The notes beneath the pieces are model-generated. The model was given only the letters and a program-made list of their open reading frames with translations, was not told the DNA's origin and ran no database searches. From Rhytidiadelphus loreus (taxonomy: Eukaryota; Streptophyta; Bryopsida; Hypnales; Hylocomiaceae), in contig OX344762.1 of NCBI GenBank assembly GCA_947034895.1, positions 80,470,981 through 80,534,980 on the forward strand: a DNA stretch of 64,000 nt. The letters are read 5' to 3'. Made by a program: the position numbers and the translations under genes. Shown piece by piece: positions 24,877 through 36,486 of this stretch (position 1 is its first letter; every line of letters begins with the position of its first letter).

Positions 24877-27744
24877 TCATGTAGTGAGTATTGCATGAAC
24901 GTCATGTGGAATTTGTACTTCATCGTAATCAAAGGTCGTATTGACCACAACTTGAGCTCCTAGAGAAGGTTCTTCATCCATGTGCACTGTCCCCTCCAAA
25001 ATTGATGTTCCTTGCTCAAATCTATATTCGCCTTTAATTCCAGTACAACGATATTTAATACCCACTTGATCATAATAAAGTCCATCAACTCCTTCTGTCA
25101 TCGCTTACTCTTGAGAGGCCCATGCAAAAGACATAATACTAAGATGCATTTCATTTGTCAAACCAATCGTTGTTGTACCTTGCAAAGTTGTAGTCCCAGA
25201 TGCTAAAGCCAAAACCTCTTCACATGATTCTTTCACCCCATCTTCCATCTCTGTATCCACCTTTTGTATTGTATGAATTGGAGTTCTTGCCTCTGATATG
25301 GTCCTCTCTTTTTCTATCACTTCTTCTTTAATAGATGTCACCACTTTTGCACGTACTCCAAGTTCATTTGGTATCTCTTGCATTTCCCCATGAGTGCCTT
25401 CACTTCCTTCGTTTTCTGCAACAGAAAGACATTCTTGTACTTCCTCTACATCCGTGTCTTTCGCAACTTCTCCTTGTGTAATAGTCTCTCCCTCAGGAAT
25501 TGCATGATTTGGGAACCCATCCTCTTTTTGAACTTTATGCGTAGAAGAGACAATGCTTTGAGCATCAATACGTTGCACTACCATTGTAGTCTCTAATTCC
25601 TATGATGGATTATGGACTTTTGTTGTCTTTTCCATACTTTTCCCTCTCTTCTCTTGAATGACTACTTCATCTACTTCATTTTTCTCTTCCTCTGATGAAT
25701 CAGAAGATTCATTTGATGATTCGTCCTCTGAGGTAGATGTCTCTTTTGTGTCCTCTTCACTCTCATCCTCTACCTCATCATCTTCTTCTTCCTCCTCCCC
25801 TTCGACATACTCTGGATCATTTGGACTTTGAAGTTGCTTTACTTCATATCCTTCTCGTATCGGCGTATCTTCTGAATGCAAATTTTTGTCGTCTTCGACA
25901 TCCTCTTCCTCATCACCAAGACTCTCTTCCTCCTCTTCTTCTATCCTAGATTGTTGCGCATGCGTTGTAGAACGTTCCGCAGAAGGTGCACCACTAATTT
26001 GAGGGTCTCCTACCACTAGATTTTCATTCACTAGCATTGCAGTTTGTTGCATTTGGAATCTTGTATGATATTGTTTTTGCAATGTATTGTAGAGAAAGTG
26101 AGTTCAATCTACTAAATCATCCAATACAATCACTTCTATACCCACAAAAGCTGACTATAGTATACTTGATACGGTTGTTGTAATGCCAACTATAACAAGC
26201 CCCCATTTATCAGGTAGATATGAAGCAACCAACTTTTGCAACTCCATGGAGGTTCTCTTCATTGGATCCACCGTAGAAGGCATCCTTCCTTCGCTCCATG
26301 AATCTATGAATACTACAGGTACTTGATGAAGACTTCCTCGTACATTGGCTATCACCCTTGATGCATTAGGATGTACCATTAAAATTGCATGGTACAATCA
26401 ATTGCCACTCCCATCTCACCTCATCCAAGTTTGTCACATCTCTACTATACCCGTGGTACCCTAATCCTCCACGTTCGATATTCACATAATGATATTTGAT
26501 CATTGGAGGTATTAGAGCTTCTAACCTTCACAGCACTTCAATAGTCCTCACTGTTGGAGATGACCAAGCTATCTTCATTTTCTTGTCAACTACTTCAACA
26601 AGTACTTGCAATTGTTTGCGGTCCTGTCCTTCAAATTTTTGCACATTTATAAGGAAAAAACTATCCATAGTCTTCGGATGTATTTGCCCTGATTTGACCA
26701 TCAACCACTGTATTGCATTTCACACAGCTTCCCTTCGCTTAATGTGCTCCGTCGTCTAAGCCAAAGTACCTTTTGCTGGAGTGCTACTACTAGCACTATT
26801 GAAGAAATTTTTTTGTTGTAGATATTCAAGTACTTTGGAACCTCGTGATCCCTTCTTCTGTTGGGTAGCTTTCTTGGATGGCTTTGCTTGTGTGGATGTT
26901 GAAACTAGAAAGGTGTTTAAAGCAGAACCTATGGACATCACTATGGTAGGTCCAGCACGTGTTGACATCAAACCACCATGTTGTGCTAGCACTAGATAAT
27001 GACCTTTCCTGTATTGCCCCGTGTGGACTCTTACCATGCTTTATTCTCACTCTTTTTGCTCAACGGAAATAGGAGAAGATTCATTCTCTTCGATTGCTCC
27101 TGGTGGTGAACGCCTTCTACCATGGTCTTCAACAGGCAACCAATGCACGTTCAACGAAGCTGTAAGTATCTTGTATACATAATTTGTTTCTTCAGGTTCA
27201 CGTAGTGGAGTTTTATCTCTAGCATTGGAGGGATATGTTCTTTGCATCTCTTTGTAAGCCAAGGCATCCACCACCTATCGCCTTGCTCTCAAAACATCTT
27301 CTAGACTCAATTTCATGATCCTTTTCACTACTTCATTACGTGCATTTCGAAGAAATTCTGGTATAGTATTCCAGTGCTCTACAAGCCTTCGAATGACCCT
27401 CATGGGTTGATCTACCTCCAAGCAAGAACGTGGAATTGGTGCCATCATCAAATTCCTCTGCAACTTGTACCGCGCCATGTGCCCTACTTCCATTTGCACA
27501 TTCATAAAAATGACATCATCAGGAGTAGTGGTAATGGATGTAAGTTTCCCATGTTCCATGCCCAAAGTTGTCCAATGTCTCCCTTCCCGCATAGGATGCT
27601 TTGTGATCCACAACATTGCCATTCAGCATCCGTTGGTGAGATTGTTGGTGCATCTATTGGTGCATCCATTGCCACTATCCACCATCCGTGTTCAACCCAT
27701 CCATTGTATGTTTTGGTAGCCATCATAGTTCTATAGGAAATCAT
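24877..27744 (-). pseudogene. decayed minus-strand reading frame of about 2.8 kb, family not recognised
   Basis: Reading right to left, coding-like sequence runs in one frame from 27744 to about 27620, shifts to a second frame for 27622-26756, and shifts again for 26397-24877. Within each block only isolated stops interrupt it: for example TAG at 27277-27275, TGA and TAA near 27047-27040, TAG after 26756, TAG near 25600 and TAA near 25105. The middle third (26082-25600) encodes a very acidic Glu/Asp/Ser-rich segment; the start contains TYNGWVEHGWW and MEVGHMARYKLQRN. I recognise no domain. It resembles an old transposon-encoded or low-complexity plant protein gene no longer under selection. 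It is not joined to any neighbour. Confidence 0.5.
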
Positions 27745-27953
27745 TACAAATAAAAAAAGTATTAGTACTTCAAGTAAATAGTGATCTTATCTATATTTCT
27801 AAGGCTACATTGAAGAGATTCATTAGAAAGCAATCAATACCATTTTGAATACATGCATTATTTTATGAAATTTACAAATTCATTTTCTAGCTTATGTAAA
27901 TATTAAATTATTCTGTATATTGGTATAAAATTATTCTATACACTAGTACATGA

Positions 27954-28679
27954 GGGTGATTGCAAGAAAGACCGGTCCTATGAGGCGTCACAATTGAAGT
28001 GAGGGAGTTGGTTTTGGCCGTAACTTTTGGAAATTGAAGCCAATGGATTTGAAATTTTTATGAAAGATTTCTAACTCAAAAAACATGAGATTTATTATTT
28101 CTCAAAAAAATTTAAATTTCTTTTTATAATTAAATATCAATTTAGCTAATTTGTCACACTTTGCGGTTTAGGGATTTTTAGTACTGTGAAGTATCCAAAA
28201 AACATGATGTTCACTTGACTTTTTTGTGGCCTATTTCCACACTAAATGGGCATATGCCCGCCAAAGGGATTTCAACAAAACACAATTCTTTGTCCTCAAC
28301 ATGCATACAAATAGGGGTCCCTTATGCATAGCACTCCAAATTTTCATGATGGTTTCAACTTCTAGTTTTTGGTGAAATGTAATCACTATCAAGTCTTTAT
28401 AAATGGCTAATTTTTAGTTTTTTTTTATTCATGATTTTCTAATTTTTATTAATTCATACTTAATTTTATCTACTTTCTATGACAAACTGTCATTTTTTTT
28501 AAGTAGTACTGTTTTAGTATTATAAAGTAATCAAAAATACTATTGGCCGTTGATTTTTCAAATCAATGGCTGAGATTGTTCCATTTTCTAGTACTCCTAA
28601 TACTCCTAGTACTCGGCAGAAAAAACGCAGTTTTTGACCAAATGCTACCAAAATCGTTCGGTCTTTCTTGCAATCATCC
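27954..28679. mobile_element. 726-bp non-autonomous DNA transposon
   Basis: The ends are GGGTGATTGCAAGAAAGACC at 27954 and its near-perfect complement ending at 28679 (about 20 of 21 positions). ATGA stands immediately outside both ends (27950-27953 and 28680-28683), consistent with a short target duplication. The core is AT-rich and carries no long ORF. The superfamily is not identified. Confidence 0.7.
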
Positions 28680-30825
28680 ATGAATGTATGGAATACAATC
28701 AATTAACATACAATATGTACAATGTGAGTTCATTAATTCTCAAAAGAAAATTATCATTTCCTGTATTAATTACATTAATAAGTTTTTAGGACAATTCAGA
28801 TCTTTTCAGTTAAAAACATTCCTCCATACAATTAGTGACATTAGTTTGCCTTTTAAAACAATCTGCTTTAATATAAGAAAATTAATTTGCAAAGACCATT
28901 AAAGGCATAAGTAGTGCACTCTTGTACAATAATTGAATGAAATATCTATAAACCATTAAATTCCAAGCAATTTGTATGGGGTTTGCACTCCATAACTTCA
29001 AATTCAATAATCCTTAGCAAAACTATAAAATTCAACCATGTCCTAACAAGCATTATCTATTCCTGTCCAATTTTCTTATGAATTCACATGGTTCTCTTTT
29101 TATGTTCAATGAGTATTACTTTTGTCTTACATTTGACACTGCTTATATTCAAAAACACCAAATGAAATGAAATATTCAAATACAACATATGTCTTCTACT
29201 AGATTAACAATAATTTATATTTTGATTGAAAACTAGTGAGCGTGCCATGTATCATTAAATGCACTTACAATTTTCATTGGAAACTTCAGTTTTCAACCTA
29301 CCTATTACTCTAACTTTTAATTGGAATATTTTAGAATTACTATGATCCCATGAATGGTTAGTCAAATATCTTCTATCCATATCATGCTACATGCAAATTC
29401 AAATTTACGAACTTTGTTGAAAATGTTCATTTACACAAAAAATATTCTTCATGACAAGCATAGACTAATTTATCAAATAGTCTTCTATGTGCATCTTCCA
29501 AGAGGGTTTGACTAAACGATACCTGTCAAGAGTTTCAAATCTTCTATAAGCATCAAATTGCATCTACAACAGAACTAAAGGGTAGAAAATAAAAATAAAA
29601 TAAAAAATAAAAAATAAAAAATATATATATTAGAATTGTACTTGCACTATCGTTACTATCAAAAGAACAAATCTGTGAAACTGGACTTTCAAATGTACAC
29701 ATATCCCTAGAACTTCTTATATTAAACACATCTTCTCTTTTAGTATAGGCAAGAGCAATTTCAGGACATGTGTAAAATGATCACATGGACCATATAGTGG
29801 GTGAACTTTGCACTTTTTTTAAATTGTCTAACTGAATGGTGTTTTGTATTGCAAATGAAAACCTCACAAACAAACCACTAAGAGTAACCCACAACCAAAG
29901 TTAAAAAAGATGACAACTATGCACATTTTTAAGCATAGACGTGGCACCTTCTTCGACTGTCAACAACATGCACCTTTAAAGCAATAGCGGCACCTATGGA
30001 CCTTCTCAAACCACCTACTACCGCACTTGCGGAGGAAAGCAAAGCCACTATGAAGATTAATAGCCACTAATATGAAAAAACATAAAGATTCTACCAAGTG
30101 AATTATTGCAATGCAGATGCCTATCCATCCGATGTTGTTTGAGTATCATTGCCTCACAAACATTCCGTGCTTGTGCTTGAATTCAAGCATGGAATCTTCA
30201 TAACATAAAATGGAGACCATAGGAACATCGCTAATAACTTGTGCTTAAACTAAATGTAACAAATCCAACAACAATTCTTGGTCAACAAGCCTTTGGACAA
30301 ATTTGCAAAGGTCAAAATGTTCATATAACAAACCGTGAAGCAATGTTCTCAGAACATTGTGATAAGGTGTCTACTTTCAAGAAGAATATATATGATTTTC
30401 AAAAAAAGGTACACATGGCATTAGGCCATTCATATTTAAGCTTTTCCAAGGGGTATAAAAGTCATTACTCTTGTGAAGAATAAAATAATAAGTGCCCATC
30501 TCATCATTTTGATTAATAGGTGTGAATTGGCCCCTTTGCTCATTTCCTCCAAGTCATTCAGGGGGGCAACTAAAAAAACCCTTACTTTGTGCTAGATTAA
30601 ATTATGTAGAACACCTATCCTAGCTGATTTGGGGCGTCTAATTCAAAGTATGAATTCAAAATCTGCAAATTCTATTGTCTGCAGGGGATGAGCGAGGGGT
30701 AAGTTTGACTCAGCCATCCAAAGGATGAAGGGATTCTGAGTAAAACAGAAATAATAGTAACCCATTGAAACCCAAACATAGTCCCCAAGTTCCATGCACT
30801 TCACCTACCGTGATAGACATCATAA
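28680..30825. other. AT-rich intergenic DNA
   Basis: No supported gene or RNA. It contains an A/AT low-complexity run near 29590-29630 (AAAATAAAAAATAAAAAAT-type). The 80-codon frame at 30241-30483 is not recognisable. Confidence 0.5.
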
Positions 30826-31584
30826 TCCAAAACTCTTTGAAATCACTCTTTTAAAAAATAAAAATTTAAAACTGATTCTTTAGATTTGTATATATGTGGT
30901 AAGCTTTGAATCATTCCATTTTGATTAATGAGATGAAAGGTATGACGAATTTTAGTTGGGGTTAGTTTGTGGGTAGTTATGGAATCTCTACTCTAAAATA
31001 AAATTTGAAGTCCTTTCTCTAACTCAATTTCAAATATTTCCGGTAAAAAATTAAAACATTAGGTGTATATTGTTTATTAAAACATTACAACCATTGACAT
31101 TGGCATTTTTCAATTCTATAAATAAATTGTTAACAATTTAGTATTTTTAATCATTCTCTACTTCATTCTTCTTACAATTTTTTTCCTATATGTTGTACAA
31201 TTCCAAATGATCTAAAATTTTTCAAGCATATAGCCAACCTGAATTGAGGAATGAATTCAAAAAGTAACCTCCATTTTGGACGTTTTTTCATATAAATTTG
31301 ACCTTGCAAAGTACAGCTGCCCATATTATCACAGGGCCCAGAAAAGAATTTTTGACACTTCAGACGTTAATATCCTGCAATCTACTCGGAAGAAAATTCT
31401 GAAAATTTTCCCACATATTCTCAAAATATTTTACTACAAGATCCTACGGTTACATTTGTCTAGAAATGTTTTTCATCTAAAATTTGGTGCTTGTAAATGC
31501 AAGGGCAGTTTTGGCATCACTTCTTAGAGGGAATCTTAAGGAGTAGCTTCAGTGAAAACATAGTATCTGATGTTCAGGCGTTAA
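30826..31584 (+). mobile_element. family-A TTAA element, 5'-truncated
   Basis: It starts abruptly inside the family-A body and runs to GATGTTCAGGCG-TTAA at its right end. It is strongly similar to the copy at 35.6-36.5 kb over several hundred bases, differing mostly by single substitutions. Non-coding; the 83-codon ORF inside is an accident of the repeat. Confidence 0.7.
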
Positions 31585-31707
31585 GAAATTTGAAACTATC
31601 TCAGCGAAGACCACGCCATTTCTATCCAAATGAACAGAAGACCTAAACAAATATTGAATCGCATGGATCAAAGAGCGACTGCATACAGAACTATAGAATA
31701 AACATGT

Positions 31708-32631
31708 TTAACCCTTAAAGGACCATCACTATATTTTCACTAAAAACACTCCAAAACTGCCATTTCTAGTATAAGTACCAAAATTTTGAATTTTTTTTTT
31801 TTGACATATCTAACCATAGGATCTTGTATTATATAGTATCAAAAACATGTGGTAAAAATTTCAGACATTTCCACCGGGTGGATTGCAAGATAAAAACATT
31901 CAAATTAACTGAAATCATTTTTTTGACCCTGTGAAAAGCAGGGCAGCTGCACTTCACAAGCTCACATTTCTATGAAAAAATGACCTAAATGGTGGTGCTT
32001 CTTTAGATTTGTTTTCCTATACAAGTTGGCCAAATGCTTGAAAAATTTCAGATCATTTGGAATAGTACAACATATAGAAAAAAATAGTAAGTAGGTAGTA
32101 GTAGAGAATGATTAAAAATACTAAATTATTTACAATTTAAATATGGAATTGAAAATTTCCAATTTCGATGGTCTAAATGTTGTTATAATGTATCTACATC
32201 CTATGATTTTATTTTTGTCCAAAAATATTGAAAATGGAGTAAGATAAAGGATTTCAAAGTTTATTTTAAAGTAGGAAATCCAAAACTGCCCACAAACAAA
32301 AAATCCTCATAACTTTTGACTCATTGATCAGAATGGAATGATTCAAAGCTTTTTGTGTATGTAAAACTCTAGAAAATCAATTTCAAATTTTTGTTTCTGA
32401 AAAAAGAGATTTTTTCTGATCTGCCCAAACTGCCCAGTTATGGAAAAAAGTAACATATTAGGCTATAACTTTTGACTCGTATTTCCAAATGTCATGAAAT
32501 TTGGTGCATATGAAAGATATTCCTTGTCCCCATGTTCTATTAAAATTTCAGCATAAAATATGCAAATCTCCAATCACATGCACCTGCCCAAAATTTCTAT
32601 ACAACCACAATCCAGTCCTTTCAGAGGTTAA
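31708..32631 (-). mobile_element. family-A TTAA element, full length (924 bp), reverse orientation
   Basis: The boundaries are TTAA-CCCTTAAAGGAC on the left and GTCCTTTCAGAGG-TTAA on the right, that is, imperfect 12-13 bp terminal inverted repeats directly flanked by TTAA. The body is the reverse complement of the copies at 30.8, 35.6, 54.2 and 57.4 kb. No coding capacity. TTAA targets with CCC-starting termini are the hallmark of piggyBac-type elements; the assignment is inference because no transposase is present. Confidence 0.75.
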
Positions 32632-32929
32632 CTAAGTTTCAACTATCAAATCGAATCCATCGTCCCCTAGTGACAAGAAATAAGGAACCAGAAATCACTG
32701 TCGATGCAAGAGTATTCAATTCAGCGATCTCAATGTGGTCACTTCTCTGTGTGTTTTAGAAACTTCTTTTGTAGGTTCTGGATGGCTAACTTCCATTCAT
32801 AGTTTTGCCACAGATTGTACACAAGGAATCTTTTTATGCCTTTTTTTCCTCAACATCACAATCATATCTTTGATTTTTTTTTAAATGAAGCGGCTATCAA
32901 GTTGAAGGTAGCCAGGGACGAGTCCAAGG
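32632..32929. other. short intergenic spacer
   Basis: Nothing recognisable. Confidence 0.5.
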
Positions 32930-33850
32930 CAGCAAAGGATGAGTCAAGGCAGGGATAAATGCCAGAAAATAGAAAGTCCACAGAAGGGACGATTTCAAGG
33001 CAGGGGTAAATTCCAGAAAACAGGTAGTCCACAGAAGGAACGTGTTCAAGGTAGGGACTTCAGACATTTATCCCTGGCTATTCAAGGCATTTAGTCCGAA
33101 GCAGATAGTACCGAGAATTGAAGGAATTCCAGAATTTCGAGAGCAGATAGTCCGAGAATCACCTAGTACTGAGAATCACAAGGCCAGAGAATGAGCCAAG
33201 GAACAGGGGCAACACTCCAGAGAGGGAGGTGGACACTGGTGCCTTTTTTTATGCACTGTCTTCCACCGGTTGGCACGTATTGGAAAGCATCTTCGCCCAC
33301 AATTCCGAGAGCAGATAGTCCGAGAATCACGTAGTACCAAGAATCGCAAGGTCAAACACAAGGCAAGAAAATCCCAGAATTTCTAGAGCAGATAGTCCGA
33401 GAATCAGAAGTTCCAGAATTGCGAGCACAGGATAGTCCGAGAATCAGAAGTTAGATGTGTTTTTCTTTTTCTTGAAACACATGGACCAATTCCATAGATA
33501 ATTGAAAACAATGCATGGAACGTGAAGAGCGAGTCCTTGGCAAAAAATATTTTGATTTTTTACAGTTTTTTAACATTTTAACGAGGGAACCAGAAATGCA
33601 AGCATGCGCACCCTCACCGGCCAGCAGAGGAATGGAAAAAAAATGGAGACCACCCAAAACGGGGAAACTGAACGCAAAACCGACCCGAGCGAGCAACTCA
33701 CAGCTCAAACTCCCAAGAAGCCTACCAATCCCTTTTAGTAAAGTTAGATGCTGTTTTAGTTTCTAATTCTCTTGGTCATACAGAATTGCAAGAATAGATA
33801 GTCCCAAAATTGTGGAAAGCAGATAGTCTAAGAATCACAAAGACAGATAA
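32930..33850. repeat. degenerate tandem-like repeat cluster
   Basis: A unit containing GAGCAGATAGTCCGAGAATC recurs at about 33139, 33309, 33387, 33430 (degraded) and 33820 (degraded), usually preceded by AGAATT and followed by AC..GTA or AGAAG. A second pair of about 60 bp (AAGGCAGGG, AAAT.CCAGAAAA, AGTCCACAGAAGG) lies at 32947-33060. The cluster is GC-richer than its flanks and has no credible ORF. Confidence 0.65.
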
Positions 33851-34750
33851 ACTCGTTTGCTAGAAGCCCGAAATTCCAAGCTGTAGACACGTGTGAGAGG
33901 GTACCACCGGAGTATTAGCGACAGATCATCGCAAAAAGCGCAGACGCTGACGCTAGAGCCGAGTCAAAAACAAAAAATTCTGAAACAATAAACACATATG
34001 CCGACAGGAAGGTAGATGTTGAATCGATGAAATTGACAGAGATTGAAGAGGAAGTCAGATTTGCAGGAAGCTCAGAGTATCCCAGATTTGCAAAAAGCCC
34101 GGAAATCAAAAGTCTGGAGAATCCCAGACAAGAGGAAGACCTACGATCAACAAGCAAACATTGCAAGTCTACAAAAAAGAGAAAAACAAACCGAGAAAAT
34201 TGAAAAATCTGCGCATGGAAATTTTTTACCTCCTACATATTCAGCGATCTTGAGCAGAGGTACAGTAGTCTGAAATGTTGCCCTTCTGTGAAGACACATC
34301 AAAAATCACAAGGCCAGAGGTGAGTACACACGAAAATTAAAAATGGAAAACAAACCTAAACCCTAAAACGTGCAAGTGTCGCGCAGTACACATTGGAGAA
34401 GGAGCTTGGCGACGGACATACTTACCTGTGTAGCTTGCAGGTAGTCACGGAGCGTGGAGGAGCGTCGACGCAGCAGCAACGCGAGACAAGCGTAGCGACG
34501 TGGTTCAAAGCTGGGGAGCGTGGAGGAGCTGCACGAACATGTTTTCCGGGCAGCAAAGCGTAGGAGGAGCTGCAACTTGAGAAGGACTCGCGGCAATAGG
34601 AGAAACAAGTCACACGCAAGCACGGCAGCGAAGCAGGCAAGGGGAAAGGAAGTTCCTAGGAAGGGGGCCCAAGATATTCATCGAAAAGTGACGTCGGAGG
34701 AAGGACTTCATGGACCAGGTACAACGTTGAAGCAACGTCCGCTTCTGGCC
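33851..34750. other. GC-richer intergenic segment, no identified gene
   Basis: Overlapping ORFs of up to 96 codons occur on both strands, none recognisable. The words CACAAGGCCAGAG and AGATTTGCA(A/G)(A/G)AA recur, suggesting it continues the repeat cluster to its left. Confidence 0.35.
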
Positions 34751-34774
34751 GACCCCGCGGAGCTCCGCGGGGTC
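34751..34774. repeat. perfect 24-bp GC-rich palindrome
   Basis: GACCCCGCGGAG is followed immediately by its own reverse complement with no spacer. The palindrome includes a SacI-like GAGCTC centre and two CCGCGG words. Confidence 0.95.
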
Positions 34775-34987
34775 TGCATTTCGAATTGTCATTCACTCTC
34801 CATCGGATGAATGGAAACTCATCTTTGATTTTCGCATTATGTTCATCCTTTCTGTTTTCATCCCTTTAGATCATGTGTGTATGTTTAATGTTCATTAGGC
34901 TTTTCAATGCTTTTGTGTATTAATTCATTGCTTTGAATGCCTAAATTAATACTGAGATCCACTCTAGTTTTTAGATTTTATTCCTAG

Positions 34988-35217
34988 TTAACCCTTGAAC
35001 GTCGAAGGGGTGATGCTCAAAATCATCTTTTTGTATTACCGTGTGAATCATTGGTCAAAGAAATAGCAAAAGCACCTATTGGAAGTCAAAGTACTGTAGG
35101 AGATCTTTCCTTTCCAAACCCAATTGCAAGGATGAATAGTTGCACTTTCGTCTTACACTCAAAGATACTTTGTCATCCATCGGACGTTTGGCGTCCATTT
35201 CGAAGTTCAAGGGTTAA
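34988..35217. mobile_element. 230-bp TTAA element (miniature)
   Basis: The ends are TTAA-CCCTTGAACGTCGAA and the complement of CCCTTGAACTTCGAA-type sequence followed by TTAA at 35214-35217 (one mismatch in the first 15). The interior is unrelated to family A. It has the same TTAA/CCC architecture as the other elements, so it is probably mobilised by the same class of enzyme. Confidence 0.7.
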
Positions 35218-35318
35218 TTTTCTCTTGAGTGAATTGTTTTAATTAATTGACAACTTATGTAATTTCTATACTTAATTAGTCTTTGCAGTTCATAGTTTCA
35301 ATTAATTTTTTTAATGAA

Positions 35319-35369
35319 TTTGAAGTATAAATTCATGTATTTGAAGTATAAATTCATGTATTTGAAGTT
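35319..35369. repeat. 21-bp tandem repeat, 2.4 units
   Basis: The unit TTTGAAGTATAAATTCATGT plus A is repeated at 35319-35339 and 35340-35360, with a partial third copy. Confidence 0.9.
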
Positions 35370-35619
35370 CAATAAAACCTAGAAAATTTGCAACTCTTGT
35401 TCTTTTATTTGATTTAGTATTACTTTTTAAATACCATTTTTTAATAATAAATTCAATTTTGAAATGATTGATTATAATGTTTCTATTCAAGATTTTTTGC
35501 AAAGGTATCCATTATTATCTTGACTATGTGCTTTGTTAAGTGATATTGAAAATGAACCACAAATATACTAGATATTAGAGGAAAATAATTAAAAATTCAT
35601 ATAATTGTTAAACATCCAA

Positions 35620-36486
35620 ACAACATTTGTTAGCAACATAGCAATTAAAAGCAATTCACTACAAACGGTATTTTTATTTTTTATTTTTTTAAATTTCACA
35701 CAATGCGTACTCAAGGAGTAGCTATAAGGCCAAACAATTTTCATAACTTTTTTTAAATCAATTTTCTAAAAAATGAAAATTTGAAATTGATTCTTTAGAT
35801 TTGTATATATGTGGTAAGCTTTGAATCATTCCATTTTGATTAATGAGATGAAAGGTATGACAAATTTTAGTTGGGGTTAGTTTGTGGGTAGTTATGGAAT
35901 CTCTACTCTAAAATAAACTTTGAAGTCCTTTCTTTAACTCAATTTCAAATATTTTCGGTAAAAAATTAAAACATTAGGTGTATATTGTTTATTAAAACAT
36001 TACAACCATTGGGACTGGCATTTTTCAATTCTATAAATAAATTGTTAACAATTTAGTATTTTTAATCATTATCTACTTCATTCTTCTTACTACTTTTTTT
36101 TCTATATGTTGTATAATTTCAAATGGTCTAAAATTTTTCAAGCATATAGCCAACCTGAATTGAGGAATGAATTCAAAAAATAACCACCATTTTGGACATT
36201 TTTCATACAAATGTGACCTTGTGAAGTGGAGCTACCCGTATTTTCACAGGGGCAAAAAAAGGATTTTTGTCACTTCAAATGTTTATATCTTTCAATATAC
36301 ATGCTAGAAAATTCTGAAATTTTTTCCACATGTTTTCAAAGTATTTTACTACAAGATCCTATAGATACATGTTTCCAAAAATGTTTTTCATCTAAAATTT
36401 GGTGCTTGTAAGTTGTAACTGCAAGGGCATTTCTGGACTCTGGAGCAGTTTCGGTGAAAATATAGTCTTTGATGTTGAGGGGTTGA
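35620..36486 (+). mobile_element. family-A TTAA element, nearly full length with degraded ends
   Basis: The left part preserves GCAACATAGCAATT and the right end reads GATGTTGAGGGG-TTGA, a one-base decay of the expected TTAA. The first ~140 bp are compressed relative to the copies at 54.2 and 57.4 kb. The middle is strongly similar to 30826-31584. Confidence 0.65.

Noticed and set aside
25600..26082. Acidic Glu/Asp-rich ORF as an independent nuclear protein gene
   Set aside because: It is in the same frame as the flanking blocks and separated from them only by single stops, so it is part of the larger decayed frame.
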